This document shows positions 1 through 10,299 of a DNA stretch of 64,000 nt, one piece after another. A program made the position numbers and the translations under genes. The DNA is from Pycnopodia helianthoides (taxonomy: Eukaryota; Echinodermata; Asteroidea; Forcipulatida; Asteriidae): positions 62,001 to 126,000 of the forward strand of contig CM063252.1 in NCBI GenBank assembly GCA_032158295.1, read 5' to 3'. Each line of letters starts with the position of its first letter. Position 1 is the stretch's first letter. A model generated the notes under the pieces. The model searched no databases and was not told where the DNA came from. It saw only the letters and a list, made by a program, of their open reading frames with translations.

Positions 1-94
1 ATACCATCACAAAAGTGAGCGCTCCTTTCACCTCTACTATGATCAAATAATTACGAAAGCCCAATCGTGCCACTGAAGTAGGCCTAAATATTAT

Positions 95-290
95 ATGCAG
101 GAACTGATTCCCGCATATATATTATATGCGGAACAAAAGATTCGTGATTACGAATTAGTAATCCGTTATAACGAATTATTAATTCGTTATAACGGATTAG
201 TAGTTCGAAATAACAGGATACTAAATCGTAAAAACGAATTGTTATTTCGTTATAACGAATTATTAATTCATTATAACGAATTAGGTCCCG
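95..290. repeat. palindromic AT-rich satellite (TTCGTTATAACGAATTA type), copy 1
   Basis: Imperfect tandem reiteration of self-complementary words such as CGTTATAACG and GAATTATTAATTC. It reads open in several frames on both strands because the motif lacks stops, giving a low-complexity YNELLIR-like peptide. I read this as a repeat artefact, not a gene. Copies lie at the same intron position in the other two loci. Confidence 0.85.
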
Positions 291-329
291 CTGATAATAT
301 ATACTTCAGTGGCACGACTGGTCTTTCGT

Positions 330-1650
330 AAATAATCGATGTGAGGCAAATTTGAGCTTCAAATTATCCATTGCCACTAGACAGTCTGGCGGGGTTGGTC
401 GGATCATGAAGCCAAAAATTGCTACATGGTTGCTCGATAATTGCTTGACTGTCCTGTGCAATCCCCCTTGGTTGGATCAGGTGTTTGAGCAGTCTTCGTG
501 TTAACTTGTTCTCGTGCTTAACTGCTAGAAAAATCAGTTCAATAAATTTACTCCCTCCTTTGTTTTCTGTCGTTCTCAAGTATGTCTTTGATTTATGTTA
601 ATTTGCTGCTTTTCCATTGTCGTATTTGTCTCTGTGCGTGTTTACACTTCTTTGCTTACATCTTGCCTCGCTCAATGCGCTCCCATCAGCAGCCTCTATG
701 TCGACTGCGGTGGTTGGTAGGCTGTAGCGTTAGAAGAGTGGACAATCCGTGCGATCTGGCTCCGGCCACCACGGCGACTGCGTTGTGGCTGCTTCGGTAG
801 CAGCAGTCTCATCCACTATTCCTGCTGTCAATGTGGATTCAACCGCTCAAGTAATCGGTTTGCCGCCCATCGACGGGGGCCCTGCATCGAGTCAGCAAGG
901 GAATGCTGCGCTTTCATCCGCTTTGCTAGTCACCTCTGTAATCTGTGAGTTTGATTCAGGTTTCAATTTGTTCAGCCCGGGGTATCAACGAAGGAAGCGC
1001 GACAACTGCCGAGTTTGCTCAGTTCCCACTGCTTAACCCTCCAATGGCCTACAACCCTGCAACCTATAGACCGAAAACACATTGTCCTTATTTGTTCTTT
1101 TTAAGTGTAAAATTATTTTAAAAAATCAAAAAAATATATAAATAATAATTGTTTTTCTTCTTTATGCCAAACTATCTCTTCAACGTTTCGAAAGATTATT
1201 AGCTTTGAAAACAAAGTATGAAATTAACATTTTAAAGGAGGTATACACGTTTTCCCAACGTACTGCACGCTGCTGTCCTGTAGGGCATCCACAGACTAAT
1301 TAATAATTACTGACATCGCAGGGTTAGCGTGTGGGATGAGCTTGGGGATGAAGTACCTCTTTCAATGCACGAGACAATTTGGAAAGGCGAGTTCTTTGAA
1401 TTCTTTTGCCTCCATTTGTATGCAGGGCCATTCAGGGCAAGCGCGCCATTTGCTGAAATAAATATGCTAATAATGTTCGTTCAGCTGCCTACCCGCGTAC
1501 TGCAGGCATTCACGATATGATTTAAGATTGAGGCAAGCCCGTATGTCATCCCGCTCTTTGGGCTACCGTTGACGCTGAGTGGTGGTTCACTTTAGTTGGT
1601 GCAGCCACATTTTTGTTATACCCTGCGGAATCCTCATTTCGGCAGTACGA
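330..1650 (+). mobile_element. deleted DIRS-type relic, copy 1 (gag-like part only)
   Basis: Matches about 23960-25290 and 58170-59490. A gag-like frame starts near 699 (MSTAVVGRL), has an in-frame TAG shared by all copies at the tenth codon, and continues as an S/A-rich stretch (RSGSGHHGDC). Near 1329-1520 is a WDELGDEVPLSMHETIWKGE segment resembling the gag-like ORF of DIRS elements. This copy stops at about 1650, before the RT/RNase H fragment kept by the other two. It is non-functional. The DIRS assignment rests mainly on the RT fragment in the longer copies. Confidence 0.6.
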
Positions 1651-1654
1651 CCGC

Positions 1655-2840
1655 TTAGGCAGAACTTTACATGCAAGGTATTTTCAGTGGCCACCGTTTT
1701 AGCTACAAAAATGCACACCTCAACACTCAAACCAAATATCAATTTGTGATATGCTGATTCCCAATAACCTTAATTCGTCAATAAATCATCAATTTCTAAC
1801 TTCTTGTATCACAGTTTTCAAAAATTCCAAATTCTCAATAATTCAACAACAATCCTCAATAATTTATTACGTTTTAACGATCAACAGTATTCTTTCAATA
1901 ATTTGTCAACTCTCAACGATCCAATAATCTTTCTTCCATATAAAGTTGTTAACTCTCAAGGATCCAAACATTAGTCTCTCCAAAAAATTGTAATTCTGAC
2001 TAATTCAATTCTAAGTGGTCGATTGGATCATTTACCAATATGAGTGAACGGCAATTCGCCGTGTCTCAAACTGTACAAATCTTCTATTTGATCAACCGTG
2101 ACCAAATTAAGAACCACACTCAATTCAAATGTTTATATTGAGTCCACACTTCCAAAGGTCATAGTTCAATGTTCAAGACATGCTCACAGACATTCATCCT
2201 TGATAAAAGGCGACAACCGCTGTGGTCAGGTAGGGCCATCTATAAGTGAAAATAATACCAAACTGTACAAGATCATTGTCTTACAAGTTAGGTTATACCT
2301 TCTCAGTACACTTGCCAGTAAATCAATAAAGAATATACAAATTGCAATAATTTGTTGGGGATCAACAATTTGCTTAAACTATAAATGCTTTTGACCAAGT
2401 GCCCTATATTTAATTTAAAACACTACATCATTTCACAGTATTTTCTCCATAAACATAATTTAAAAGAACTTACGATTTGCCAAGCTCATCTCTCCTCTGT
2501 GCCTCACCAGATCCAATACATCCGTACCGCAGCATGCACGGGAGAACTCTGGCTGCCTGTCTCTAACTTCATACACCTCACACACCCGTCTTCAAGCTGG
2601 TACTCTGAACATACTTCCACTTTCTCCACTTTATATCCCACACTACCATTCTGCTCACTCAGTACACCAGTGACATTCCCAAGACATTCCTGAGAGACTA
2701 CGCCCAAAGAACAAAGAAACAGACTCTAGCAATGCATTTGTACCTATATAACAAGTAGCACTTGCTCACCTGCATGCCAAAAGTATTTACAACAAAGCAG
2801 CTGCTGCACAGTAGCAACTCGCACTGGCAATTTCATAATA
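1655..2840. repeat. segmental-duplication block shared with 60345-61740
   Basis: Near-colinear with 60345-61740, with small indels. It is AT-rich and noncoding-looking except for a conserved minus-strand open stretch listed separately. It shows that the introns of loci 1 and 3 descend from one ancestor. Confidence 0.85.
2470..2735 (-). pseudogene. conserved unknown exon-like ORF, copy 1
   Basis: Minus-strand open stretch of about 70 codons (SLFLCSLGVVSQECLGNVTG, then a cysteine-containing part with CSEYQLEDGC). It is paired with a nearly identical frame at 61353-61615. An AG acceptor-like site precedes it, and a strong GTAAGT donor follows near 2472, but the frame stops before the donor. A second frame (QPEFSRACCGTDVLDLVRHR) is open right up to the donor, and the two copies differ there at synonymous positions. 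This could be an exon of an intronic gene or a transposon exon with a frameshift. I do not recognise the family. Confidence 0.3.
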
Positions 2841-3014
2841 GAAAATCATGGCACTTACACTAGGACTCGGAGGGAAGGACAATAGAGACATTCAAATTGT
2901 TTGTTGCCACATTTTTTTTATTAACATGTTTCGCCAGATACCAATATTTTTTGGCAAGCTGGCATCATTAAAACCTTACATAAAACTGTCAAACCTTACC
3001 AACTTTAAATACTA

Positions 3015-3405
3015 CAACCAATGGACGCCCAGGTCCCACAGAATTTCCAACAGAATTGGACTCCCAGGTCCAAAGGACTCCCAGGTCCAAAGGACTCCCA
3101 GGTCCATGGACTCCCAGATCCAATTTTTAATCTTCAATGGACTCCCAGGTCCGAAACTACCAATGTACGCCCAGGTCCCATAAAATTTCCAACAGAATTG
3201 GGCTCCCAGGTCCAAAGGACTCCCAGGTCCAAAGGATTCCCAGGTCCATGGACTCCCAGGTCCAAGTTTTAATCTTCAATGGACTCCCAGGTCCGAAACT
3301 ACCAGTGGACTCCCAGGTCCGAAACTACCAATGTACTCCCAGGTCCAAAATTATACCGTCATTGGACGCCGAGGTCCTAATTCAATGGACTCCCAGGTCC
3401 AACCT
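3015..3405. repeat. minisatellite, GGACTCCCAGGTCC core
   Basis: About 20 copies of a 14-15-bp core (GGACTCCCAGGTCC, some followed by AAA), arranged in longer blocks with AATCTTCAATGGACTCCCAG and CCGAAACTACCA spacers. Open frames on both strands here are repeat artefacts. Confidence 0.9.
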
Positions 3406-3766
3406 ATATACATGTACCTCTTTAAACTGGCCCCCAATCCAACCCTGACTACATGTTGCTTAAAGGGAATGTTTGAGACCATTGGCAATGAATACAAATT
3501 ATATATGTTGAGGTCAACCGGAGTTGTGCTATGGAAATACAGCACAAGAACCCCGAATAGGTACATAAAGGGGGAGTGGTTGACCCCTTACAATTGATAA
3601 TTATGTTGTATTATAAACCAAAGACAATTAAGCAACACTAATCAAAAATCCTTCTAAAGGTTATTGTGTGTACATTTTGGGTTGGTTTCCTTGACATCCT
3701 GTAAAAACGCCGTACGCATCACGCCCCAACAGGAACAACAGAAGCAACCCAAATGCAAAGTTCTAA

Positions 3767-4020
3767 TTACTGAACGTATAAAGAAATACAATCCACAACG
3801 TCCGACAGCAGCCGGTTAGTACCCTCAACACTAAGGTGAACCCCATCATGTAAAAACAGAGCCTGATTGTGCCTCTGAATACCATTGTGAGGGAGAAAGA
3901 TTGCCCCAGATTGCCTGCAGCACGACCGCGCCCACCGATTGATGGAGCGACGGATATGGTCAATTGCGCCTTGTTGCCTTGCCCCAATTTGTGCAGTGCT
4001 GCGACTGGACAAAACGCAAG
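3767..4020 (-). pseudogene. SGNH/GDSL-hydrolase-like fragment of the DIRS/Ngaro element
   Basis: About 80 codons with a C-terminal SGNH-type block: INRWA near the start, and LFLHDGVHLSVEGTNRLL carrying the D-x-V-H pair typical of the last conserved block. The N-terminal GDS motif is not present. It lies downstream of the recombinase in element order, as in some Ngaro elements. The assignment rests on motif resemblance only. Confidence 0.5.
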
Positions 4021-4042
4021 ATCTTGAGCTTGTGCTAAGCGA

Positions 4043-4090
4043 ATGATTTTTATTTATTTATTATTATTTTTGTTGTTTATTTTTTTATTT

Positions 4091-4151
<61 letters not shown>

Positions 4152-4173
4152 TTTTTTTTTTGGGGGGGGGGGG
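4043..4173. repeat. (TTTA)n/(TTA)n microsatellite with T and G homopolymer tail
   Basis: TTTA repeats, then TTA repeats, 11 T and 12 G. It sits inside the decayed recombinase/hydrolase part of the DIRS-like element and replaces the sequence where the recombinase catalytic residues would be. Confidence 0.95.
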
Positions 4174-4179
4174 CAATTC

Positions 4180-4800
4180 ATTCGATTTGCTACATTGGGA
4201 ACTAATTTCCACAGAATGCCCATGCTCCTGTGAATGACAAAAACGCACCTACCCATTCCGAAGGGCGGATGGCTGTATTGTAAGTTTGGAATTAGCTGTG
4301 AATTCTCCCACCCGCTTAAAACCAAAGAAAACACACAGGAATGCAGCTCTGAACATAATAACCTCATACTGAGTTGTACACACTAAGAAGCACCCACAAT
4401 ATCCCGCAAAATTGGAAGAGAAACTGGTAACCGGGTGTCAGACTAAGGAGCAGCACGGCGTGTGCCCTCAAGCAGTTTTGATACAATGAAATCTTTAGTT
4501 GGATCCTGATAATCATTAATTTTGTGAAAATGACTAACCCCGGCGACATATGTTGATATTGTTGCCGATGTTAATTGGCGCAGTGACAGCCAAGCTACAA
4601 ATTCCAGAACCACCTGTACTGTAACTGGAAAATTAAGGGCATGCCCACCATGCTGCAAAAATTGAGAAAATGCTTGCCAACCAGTGGCGTAAGCTTTCAA
4701 AGTGTTTGGCGACCAAGCCATAATTAGTAAGCGATTCATCTCGGATCCTACCAAACTTGGGGAAGAAGCGGTAATGGGGTCATGTGACATACCGCCAGTG
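4180..4800 (-). pseudogene. tyrosine recombinase, N-terminal part, DIRS/Ngaro element
   Basis: The open part at 4790-4443 reads SPNTLKAYATGWQAFSQFLQ, then ISTYVAGVSHFH, the usual SAM-like core-binding domain of tyrosine recombinases, ending in LLEGTRRAAP and a stop. Past the stop, other frames continue the homology (an FGF-xxVGEF-like stretch around 4300-4330), showing frameshifts. The catalytic R..HxxR..Y part is missing, so the protein would be inactive. Confidence 0.7.
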
Positions 4801-4965
4801 GTGCTGCTGCATGAAAACGCTCTACCTGGAAACGTGACAGAGAGTCAGCAATGTTATTAAGCACACCTGGTACATGAACAGCCTTGAAAGAAATATTAAA
4901 TCTGAGACATGTGAGCACAAAAAATCACAGCAATTGCGGCATTGTGACTGTCACAGAGTGAAACA

Positions 4966-6195
4966 AAAGGTAGCGAATTTACTCCAGATATTGTATTAAA
5001 CAGAAGAGTAACTTAGTTTAGTTTGTGAATGGCCGTAGTAGTGAACATTAAGTTATTGTTAGTAAGGGAACAGAATTTTATTTTTGAGTGGCCGTGCCGC
5101 ACCCTAAAAATTCCTTAGACTTAGTGAACCACCTCAAGACATACCTGGGGGTGATGTGATCTCAACAGGTTATTTGATTGGTTAATTTATTGGTTTTGCA
5201 TAATGAATATTCAAAGTTTGGCTTGAGCGAGCAGGTAGAAAAGTTAAGGGGGGGTACAGACTTGTACATTCCTAAAATTTCTTGTTTGGGGTTTAAGAGG
5301 GTATGTTGGCCCCAGAGTGTAGTATTTGGCTTTCGGCATCTGAATATCCAGGGGAGAGGGCGCAGCCAGCCTCGGTGGAGTTGTCTAATGAGAAAGGGCA
5401 TAGCCAGCCTTTGGCAGCTAGAGTAAAATTATTGAGAGTTTTACAATGTGAAATGTTGAATGCCGATTGCAAGGAGTATTGGAGAATTCGTATCTTGCAT
5501 CAGTAGTAATTAAAGTTCGGGAAAGGCCAGGACTCATGAGTATTCCTGTAAGTTATATTTTTGTATTGAATTAAAATATTTAAAGTGGAACCTTGTGATT
5601 ATGGTACATTTTAGAGAATTGATTTGTTAATATGGACACTAGAAAGAATGATGTTCAATCATAATAGTAAGGCGAAGGGCGGTCTATAGTACCGGCAAGT
5701 TGGCCAACCGTATTTATAATTATGTTTATCTTTTCTTGTGGTATTTCACCAAAGAGTCAAAATTGAACAAAGCCTCTGAAAAATCATTTTAAGTTCTTTG
5801 TCGTATATTATGAGTTAAATTATTGTAAATAGTAATGAAGTAGTTAGCACGTTGTTGATTGTGTATTTATATACAGGGCTTGTAAGTTGGGAGAAGTCCA
5901 GACAGCGAGAGAGCTTGGTGGAAGCAAAGAGTTCTATGTGGTGGAAGGTGGAACTGAATGACAGTACCGTACTGAGTGAGAAGGACGGAACATACACCCC
6001 CCCCCCCCCCAGACTGAGAACAGTAGAACCACAGTGGATGTAACAATGTAAATAATGTAGTAAATAATGTGTAACAAAAATATGTTAATATCAAAGAGAA
6101 TTGTCAATGTAACTTTTGTGTGCGTGTGTCGATGGGGCAATGGGTGTGTCTTACTGAAGGTCAAACCTAGGAGAAGGGCAAACCTAGGGCTGTGA
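4966..6195. mobile_element. about 1.2-kb insertion of unknown type inside the DIRS-like RNase H region
   Basis: RNase H-like sequence stops near 6200 on the minus strand and resumes near 4960. The intervening 1.2 kb has no coding resemblance and contains a C homopolymer at 5998-6010. Flanks carry GTGACTGTCACAG and CTGTGACAGTGACG, which may be the duplicated target. Boundaries are approximate. Confidence 0.5.
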
Positions 6196-6199
6196 CAGT

Positions 6200-7556
6200 G
6201 ACGTTTGACCATTAATAGTATGCACTACTGCCATATTGTCTAAATGAAACAAAACATTCCTATTGGCTAATTGTTGAGCCCAGCATTTAACTGCAACCAC
6301 AACAGGATAAAACTCCAACAAGGCGATTGAAGGTGGGTTTGAAAGCACTGACGCCTGCCATCTCCCCTGAACCCACTGCCCTCGAAATTATGCCCCAAAA
6401 CCAATGGTCGCTGCTGAGTCCGTATAAAGGTCAAGGGTATGATTGGATTCCCAACCACAGTTAGAAAAAGCAGAAACTCCATTGAAATGAGATAAAAATT
6501 CCAACCACATAGATAAATCCTGCTTTGCACCCTTGGAAAGACGCACTTTTTGATATGATTTGGTCAAACCATGTGTCAGCGCTATTAAGCGCCTAAGAAA
6601 TGCCCTCCCTGGCGCCACCGCCCGGCATACGAAATTCAGAGTGCCCACAATTGATTGAACTTCTACTAGTGTAACTTTGTGCTTAGCAAGTACCCTCTGG
6701 AGCTTGCCTTTGAGTGCAATGACTTTATCAAGAGGCACACGCACCTGCATCATTTGTAAGTCGATTTCCAAGCCTAGATAAGTCAATGCTTGTTGTGGGC
6801 CAACTGTTTTCTCTATGGCAAGAGGAACACCTAGTGACCCACACATTTGGAAAAAACTCCTCCATGATGACTTTACAACCCTCATGTGATTCATGAGCAA
6901 AGAAAAAATCATCCAACTAGTGGGTAATGGCAGAAGAACCTGTAATTTTCCGAATTTGGAATTCCAGAAATGTACTGAACTTTTCAAATAGTGCACAAGA
7001 AATTGAACATCCCACGGGCAAACATTTGTCATACTAAAATTTCCCTTGAAAGGTAAACCCCAGTAGTTCATAGGAGCCTGAAAGCTGACTTTATATCAGA
7101 CTTTGCCAACCATGCACCAAGTCCCATGTTACGCACAATGTTATCTGACTCATCAAAGGAGGCATAATGCACAATACAGTCATCCCGATTAATGAAATCG
7201 TTAACAGATTCTCCAGCAGGGAATGAAAGGTGGTGAATCATACGTTAGGAATTAGGCTCATGTTTAGGCACCAGTCCAATAGGTGAACATTGGAGGTTAG
7301 CAAATGGGGGTGTGCCAAAAGGGCCCTCAATTCTACCCAAACTCCTCTCTTTGGAAATTTTGTCCTTAACAATATTTGGAAGTGCTTTGGCTGATTTCAG
7401 ACAATCAGAAAACCGGCTAATGCGAGGGCCATTATAGCCAAGTGAAAACCCATAAGTAAACCCATGTTGAAGTGAGCCTGCCGCAGTAGCATTAGGATAC
7501 TCTTTAAGCATTGCCACCAACACCTCGACTTTGATAGGGGTAGGTGGCACAAATTG
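6200..7556 (-). pseudogene. reverse transcriptase / RNase H of the DIRS/Ngaro element
   Basis: Two open parts, 7550-7245 and 7071-6388, plus a short third frame. The first has the RT fingers (EGPFGTPPFANLQCSPIGLV). Palm motif C reads *LDDFFFA: the expected aromatic residue before LDD is a TAG at 6919-6917. The second part contains LTYLGLEID and the DIRS-typical CRAVAPGRAFLRRLIALTHG connection into RNase H (LDLYTDSAATIGFGA). At least two frameshifts and the stop in the catalytic motif make it inactive. Confidence 0.85.
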
Positions 7557-8080
7557 CTATTTCATGGATGGTGACTTCACATCCTTAACTGCCTTAGCCC
7601 CAACAGCTACTTGGCGGGACATGTTTCTGTTGTCAAAACGTTGAGTGTTACCACGGCAAACATGTCCCCCATGGCCCTCACGCAAGCATTTGTCGCACCT
7701 GTGCTGAAAGCAACATGACTTAAAATGGCAACCTTTGACACTGTTAAATGCAAAGCAGTACCCTTGCTTTACGCCTTGGGGCCCCTGGGGCTGTGCTGCC
7801 CGAGTGGCAAAGGAGGAATGACTTACCGCAGCCGCAGCAACAGTAAGCCACAACTCAGGATCAACAACACCCCAAGAACGTGATGGGTTAGCTTCTTGAC
7901 GCAAGCGGAACTGCTCATCATAAGCTTTCCAACCCCATCCCGGAAACTGAAAGGATGCAGTACGGATGGTCTCTGCATATTTTAGCAGTTCGGCCCAGCG
8001 GTTTGATACTTCATTGTTTAAAACAATTTCAACAAAACTATTTACAGGTGCCTTAAACGTCTCTCGCTGGAAATCACTGC
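7557..8080 (-). pseudogene. gag-like ORF of the DIRS/Ngaro element
   Basis: The open part at 7904-7557 has WLTVAAAAVS and a cysteine/histidine cluster (CFAFNSVKGCHFKSCCFQHR, then CDKCLREGHGGHVC) that looks like a zinc knuckle. Upstream sequence to about 8080 continues the same kind of protein in broken frames. It sits immediately upstream of the RT in element order. Confidence 0.6.
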
Positions 8081-8444
8081 TGCACTTGTAAATGAATTAT
8101 GATTTCGTGGATTCTATTACTACCGGAATTCAAGTTTCTAAAGGATTAAGATTCCGTGGATTAAATTCTTGTGCCGGAGATAAGTGCTGTTTTTATGAGA
8201 CTACAATTTCGCGAATAGGATTACTCCCGGAGTATCATATTTGCTACGAGTTGCTTTCAGTTTTAGAGATCAGTTTGGCTAAATAGTTGTGGCAACAATT
8301 TTCATCGTCACGTGGATTATTAACGACCGGAGATCAGTTTTAAGACCATGCAATTGCTTGCTTACTAAATTGGACTAAAAGGCTGCTCAGTACAAACGAA
8401 GAGCCTCATTTTAGTGGCAATGTGGCAATAATGTTTTATCTTAC

Positions 8445-8596
8445 CGTCCAGCCTCCGCCGTCTGTCTCCATATCACAGTACACTCTGAATGGCTCACCGG
8501 AGTCCACTGGTTTGATCGCGTACACACCACTCTTCCCTACACCCTTTGCGAGAATGTCGGAACAATCTTTAGGCATCCACTGGACCAGTACATATT
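8445..8596 (-). CDS. FReD locus 1, first FReD exon
   Basis: This 152-bp exon (phase 1 in, phase 0 out) encodes the N-terminal part of a fibrinogen-related domain: [19 protein letters not shown], then [13 protein letters not shown]. The two cysteines form the first conserved FReD disulfide. The acceptor is AAACAG at 8597-8602 and the donor is ACG|GTAAG at 8444. The phase matches the end of the exon at 9641 (phase 1). It is intact, and close to the locus 3 exon at 63088-63239. The domain is known from ficolins, tenascins and invertebrate FREPs, where it binds sugars, acetylated groups or microbes. The ligand cannot be told from sequence. Confidence 0.88.
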
Positions 8597-9237
8597 CTGT
8601 TTATGTAAAAGAGATTATAATTTCGATATGAAACAAAGACTGTATCGCACTAAGCACTCAAGGTGGGGGTGTGGGGGTGGCAAGGGTGGCAAATTCCCCC
8701 ACGTATTTTTGTTTGCCACTCCCCCCCCCACCCTAGTTTGTCCCCGATGGTGGAAATTGAGTTTAATCCCAAACCATTGCACCCAATTTGTTACAATGTT
8801 GCTTGCGCTGTAAATAATAAACTCAATTTCGTCCATCATAATTAGCTGGCACCATCAGAAAAGCCCAATACACTTTCCATCTCCGGCAGTGTTAACAAAA
8901 TGTGGATGTATTTATCTGTACAAGCTTGGAAACTTGCTATAAATAGAAATGCATAGTCTGCCCAAAACCGCAAGCAGCCATTGTACACGCAGTTTCCGCA
9001 ACAAGTCACATTCACACAGTGCAAAACCTTATTTCTGGAGTGAATTGTAGGCTTATATAGTACATTATAGATTTTTGTTTTTGTTTGCCCCCACCCCCTA
9101 AATTTAAGTTTCTCCCCCTTTGCCCCCCCCCCCCCAGGTCTGGCGCCGCCGCTGGGGGTGGGGCTGGTGTATATGAAATATGATGTGAACCTTACTGATA
9201 TGTTAAGAACTTTTGTTTATTAAGTGGCTCAGTCACC

Positions 9238-9318
9238 GATTTGATCGAGTACACACCACTGCGTGTCACACCCCTTGCGTGAATGTCGGAACAATCTTTA
9301 GGTTGGCACTGAACCAAT
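9238..9318 (-). pseudogene. vestigial, truncated FReD exon (locus 1)
   Basis: The minus strand reads LKDCSDIHARGVTRSGVYSI and then leaves the family before the YCDM and GGGWT parts. There is no donor at the expected place. A matching remnant sits at 63876-63942 in locus 3, so it predates the split of those loci. It is probably a leftover of an internal exon duplication. Confidence 0.7.
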
Positions 9319-9640
9319 AAACCTCCTTTTTATGTAGAAGAGATCATGATTTCATTATGAAACAAAGACACTTGGAAGATTATTGTGATACTTCAATTAA
9401 GAAAAGCGCATCTTACGTCCACCCTCTTTCAAAAAGTTATGTTGTATGTTTTTATGAATTAAAACGGCACCATACATTATAATTATTAAGATGATATATT
9501 AATGATTGCTGTGGAAGAGATTCTACAGTGAATTATTAATCTTCCACAGTTTTGCTTGAACTATTTCAATTTCAAATGTACTTCATAATATGCTCGTGTT
9601 CGGGCAAGTTTGACTTAAATTTCAAAAAAATTAAACCTAC

Positions 9641-10139
9641 CATTTAGGAGTTTCATTACCACAGATACTGACTCCTGCAGCTCCCCCACCTGACGCCCAA
9701 TGACTCCCATTTGACGTCGAGTGTCTCTCAATTGATCTGAGGTGTTCCTTATTTCAGAAGTAACAAATTCTTGGTTGCTCGATACTGCAACCTGCAACTC
9801 ATCCACCTGACGTCTTGTGGCTTTCAACTCATGAGTTGTGTTCTTTAATTCAGAGGTTACAATTTCCTTGTTGGTCGATACTGCAACCTGCAACTCAACC
9901 ACCTTACGTTTGGTGTCTTCAAACTCTAATGAAACGATGTCTTGAACGGTCGAAGAATTGCAGCCGCTCTCTAAGGTCGTCGGAAGAGACCGTGCACATA
10001 CGGGTGGGTTGATGGTTACGTGAGGACGGCACACACACATTGCAGAATCACTGCTCTCAGTGAAAGTAGGTGAGCTGACGCCATGCTCAGCTTCAGACTT
10101 CACGATCATAACAAACATGAACAAGACAAACGGCCCCAT
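9641..10139 (-). CDS. FReD locus 1, first coding exon: signal peptide and coiled coil
   Basis: It starts at ATG 10139-10137. The open frame extends 9 nt further up only through a TTG. It begins with a secretion signal (MGPFVLFMFVMIVKSEAEHG), then a short cysteine-bearing stretch (CVCRPHV, CAR, SGCNSS) that could link chains, then a coiled coil built of ELQVAVS-type units of 32 and 39 residues, with NTT and NTS glycosylation sequons. The exon ends AATG|GTAGG at 9641, phase 1, which joins the exon at 8596 in frame. A TATA box lies about 80 bp upstream. Compared with locus 2, the units carry extra 7-residue steps. No stop or frameshift is visible. The C-terminal half of the protein lies outside the window. 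Confidence 0.85.
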
Positions 10140-10216
10140 CGCGGTCAAAATGACAATACTTCTGGTTGTTTGGTTGTGTCGTGTAGTAATGGATACACAA
10201 TGGGAATTAGCAGACC

Positions 10217-10222
10217 TTTATA
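10217..10222 (-). promoter_or_regulatory. TATA box of FReD locus 1
   Basis: TATAAA in the context GAGATATAAAGGTC on the minus strand, about 80 bp upstream of the ATG at 10139. Spacing suits a short 5' UTR. Confidence 0.6.
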
Positions 10223-10299
10223 TCTCCCGAAGAGTTGGTAACTGTCCAAGTTTGTTCCCAGGACGTACACTAAATGTGGAAAAAGTTAAGGGAAACTAG

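Larger units (their letters stand above)
3650..8080 (-). mobile_element. degenerate DIRS/Ngaro-like tyrosine-recombinase retrotransposon
   Basis: Reading the minus strand, the order is a gag-like zinc-finger ORF (about 8080-7557), RT fingers and palm (7556-6400), RNase H (to about 4950, split by an insertion), the N-terminal part of a tyrosine recombinase (4800-4250), and an SGNH-hydrolase-like tail (4020-3767). This order fits Ngaro/DIRS elements. Every ORF has stops or frameshifts. A 1.2-kb insertion and a long microsatellite interrupt it. It is absent at the matching place in locus 3, so it arrived after the split of loci 1 and 3 or was lost there. Exact ends are unclear. Confidence 0.8.
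1..8444 (-). other. intron of FReD locus 1 between FReD exons 1 and 2 (runs off left edge)
   Basis: The sequence from base 1 matches 23621 onward and the start of the 57.5-kb copy, which lie just upstream of FReD exon 2 in loci 2 and 3. By alignment, exon 2 of locus 1 should begin about 52 bp left of the window. This intron therefore carries the palindromic satellite, a plus-strand DIRS-type relic, a block shared with locus 3 (about 1655-2840), a minisatellite, and an antisense-to-window DIRS/Ngaro element absent from locus 3. Its existence is inferred from paralogy, because the next exon is not visible. Confidence 0.75.
8088..9390. repeat. segmental-duplication block shared with 62722-63960
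   Basis: Colinear with 62722-63960, including a FReD exon, poly-C/poly-G tracts, and a vestigial FReD half exon. Resumption of homology at ATTATGATTTCGTGGATT marks the right limit of the region holding the DIRS-like element. Confidence 0.9.

Noticed and set aside
95..331. Plus-strand ORF with YNELLIR repeats (also at 23715 and 57623, and on the minus strand)
   Set aside because: It reads through a palindromic AT satellite that is open on both strands. No start context, splice sites or non-repeat sequence support a protein.
582..800. Plus-strand ORF (also at 24221 and 58443) that looks like a hydrophobic leader protein
   Set aside because: Lies in the gag-like part of the DIRS-type relic in another frame. 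The frame with family resemblance is offset.
3012..3448. Overlapping ORFs of 67-111 codons on both strands
   Set aside because: All fall in the GGACTCCCAGGTCC minisatellite.
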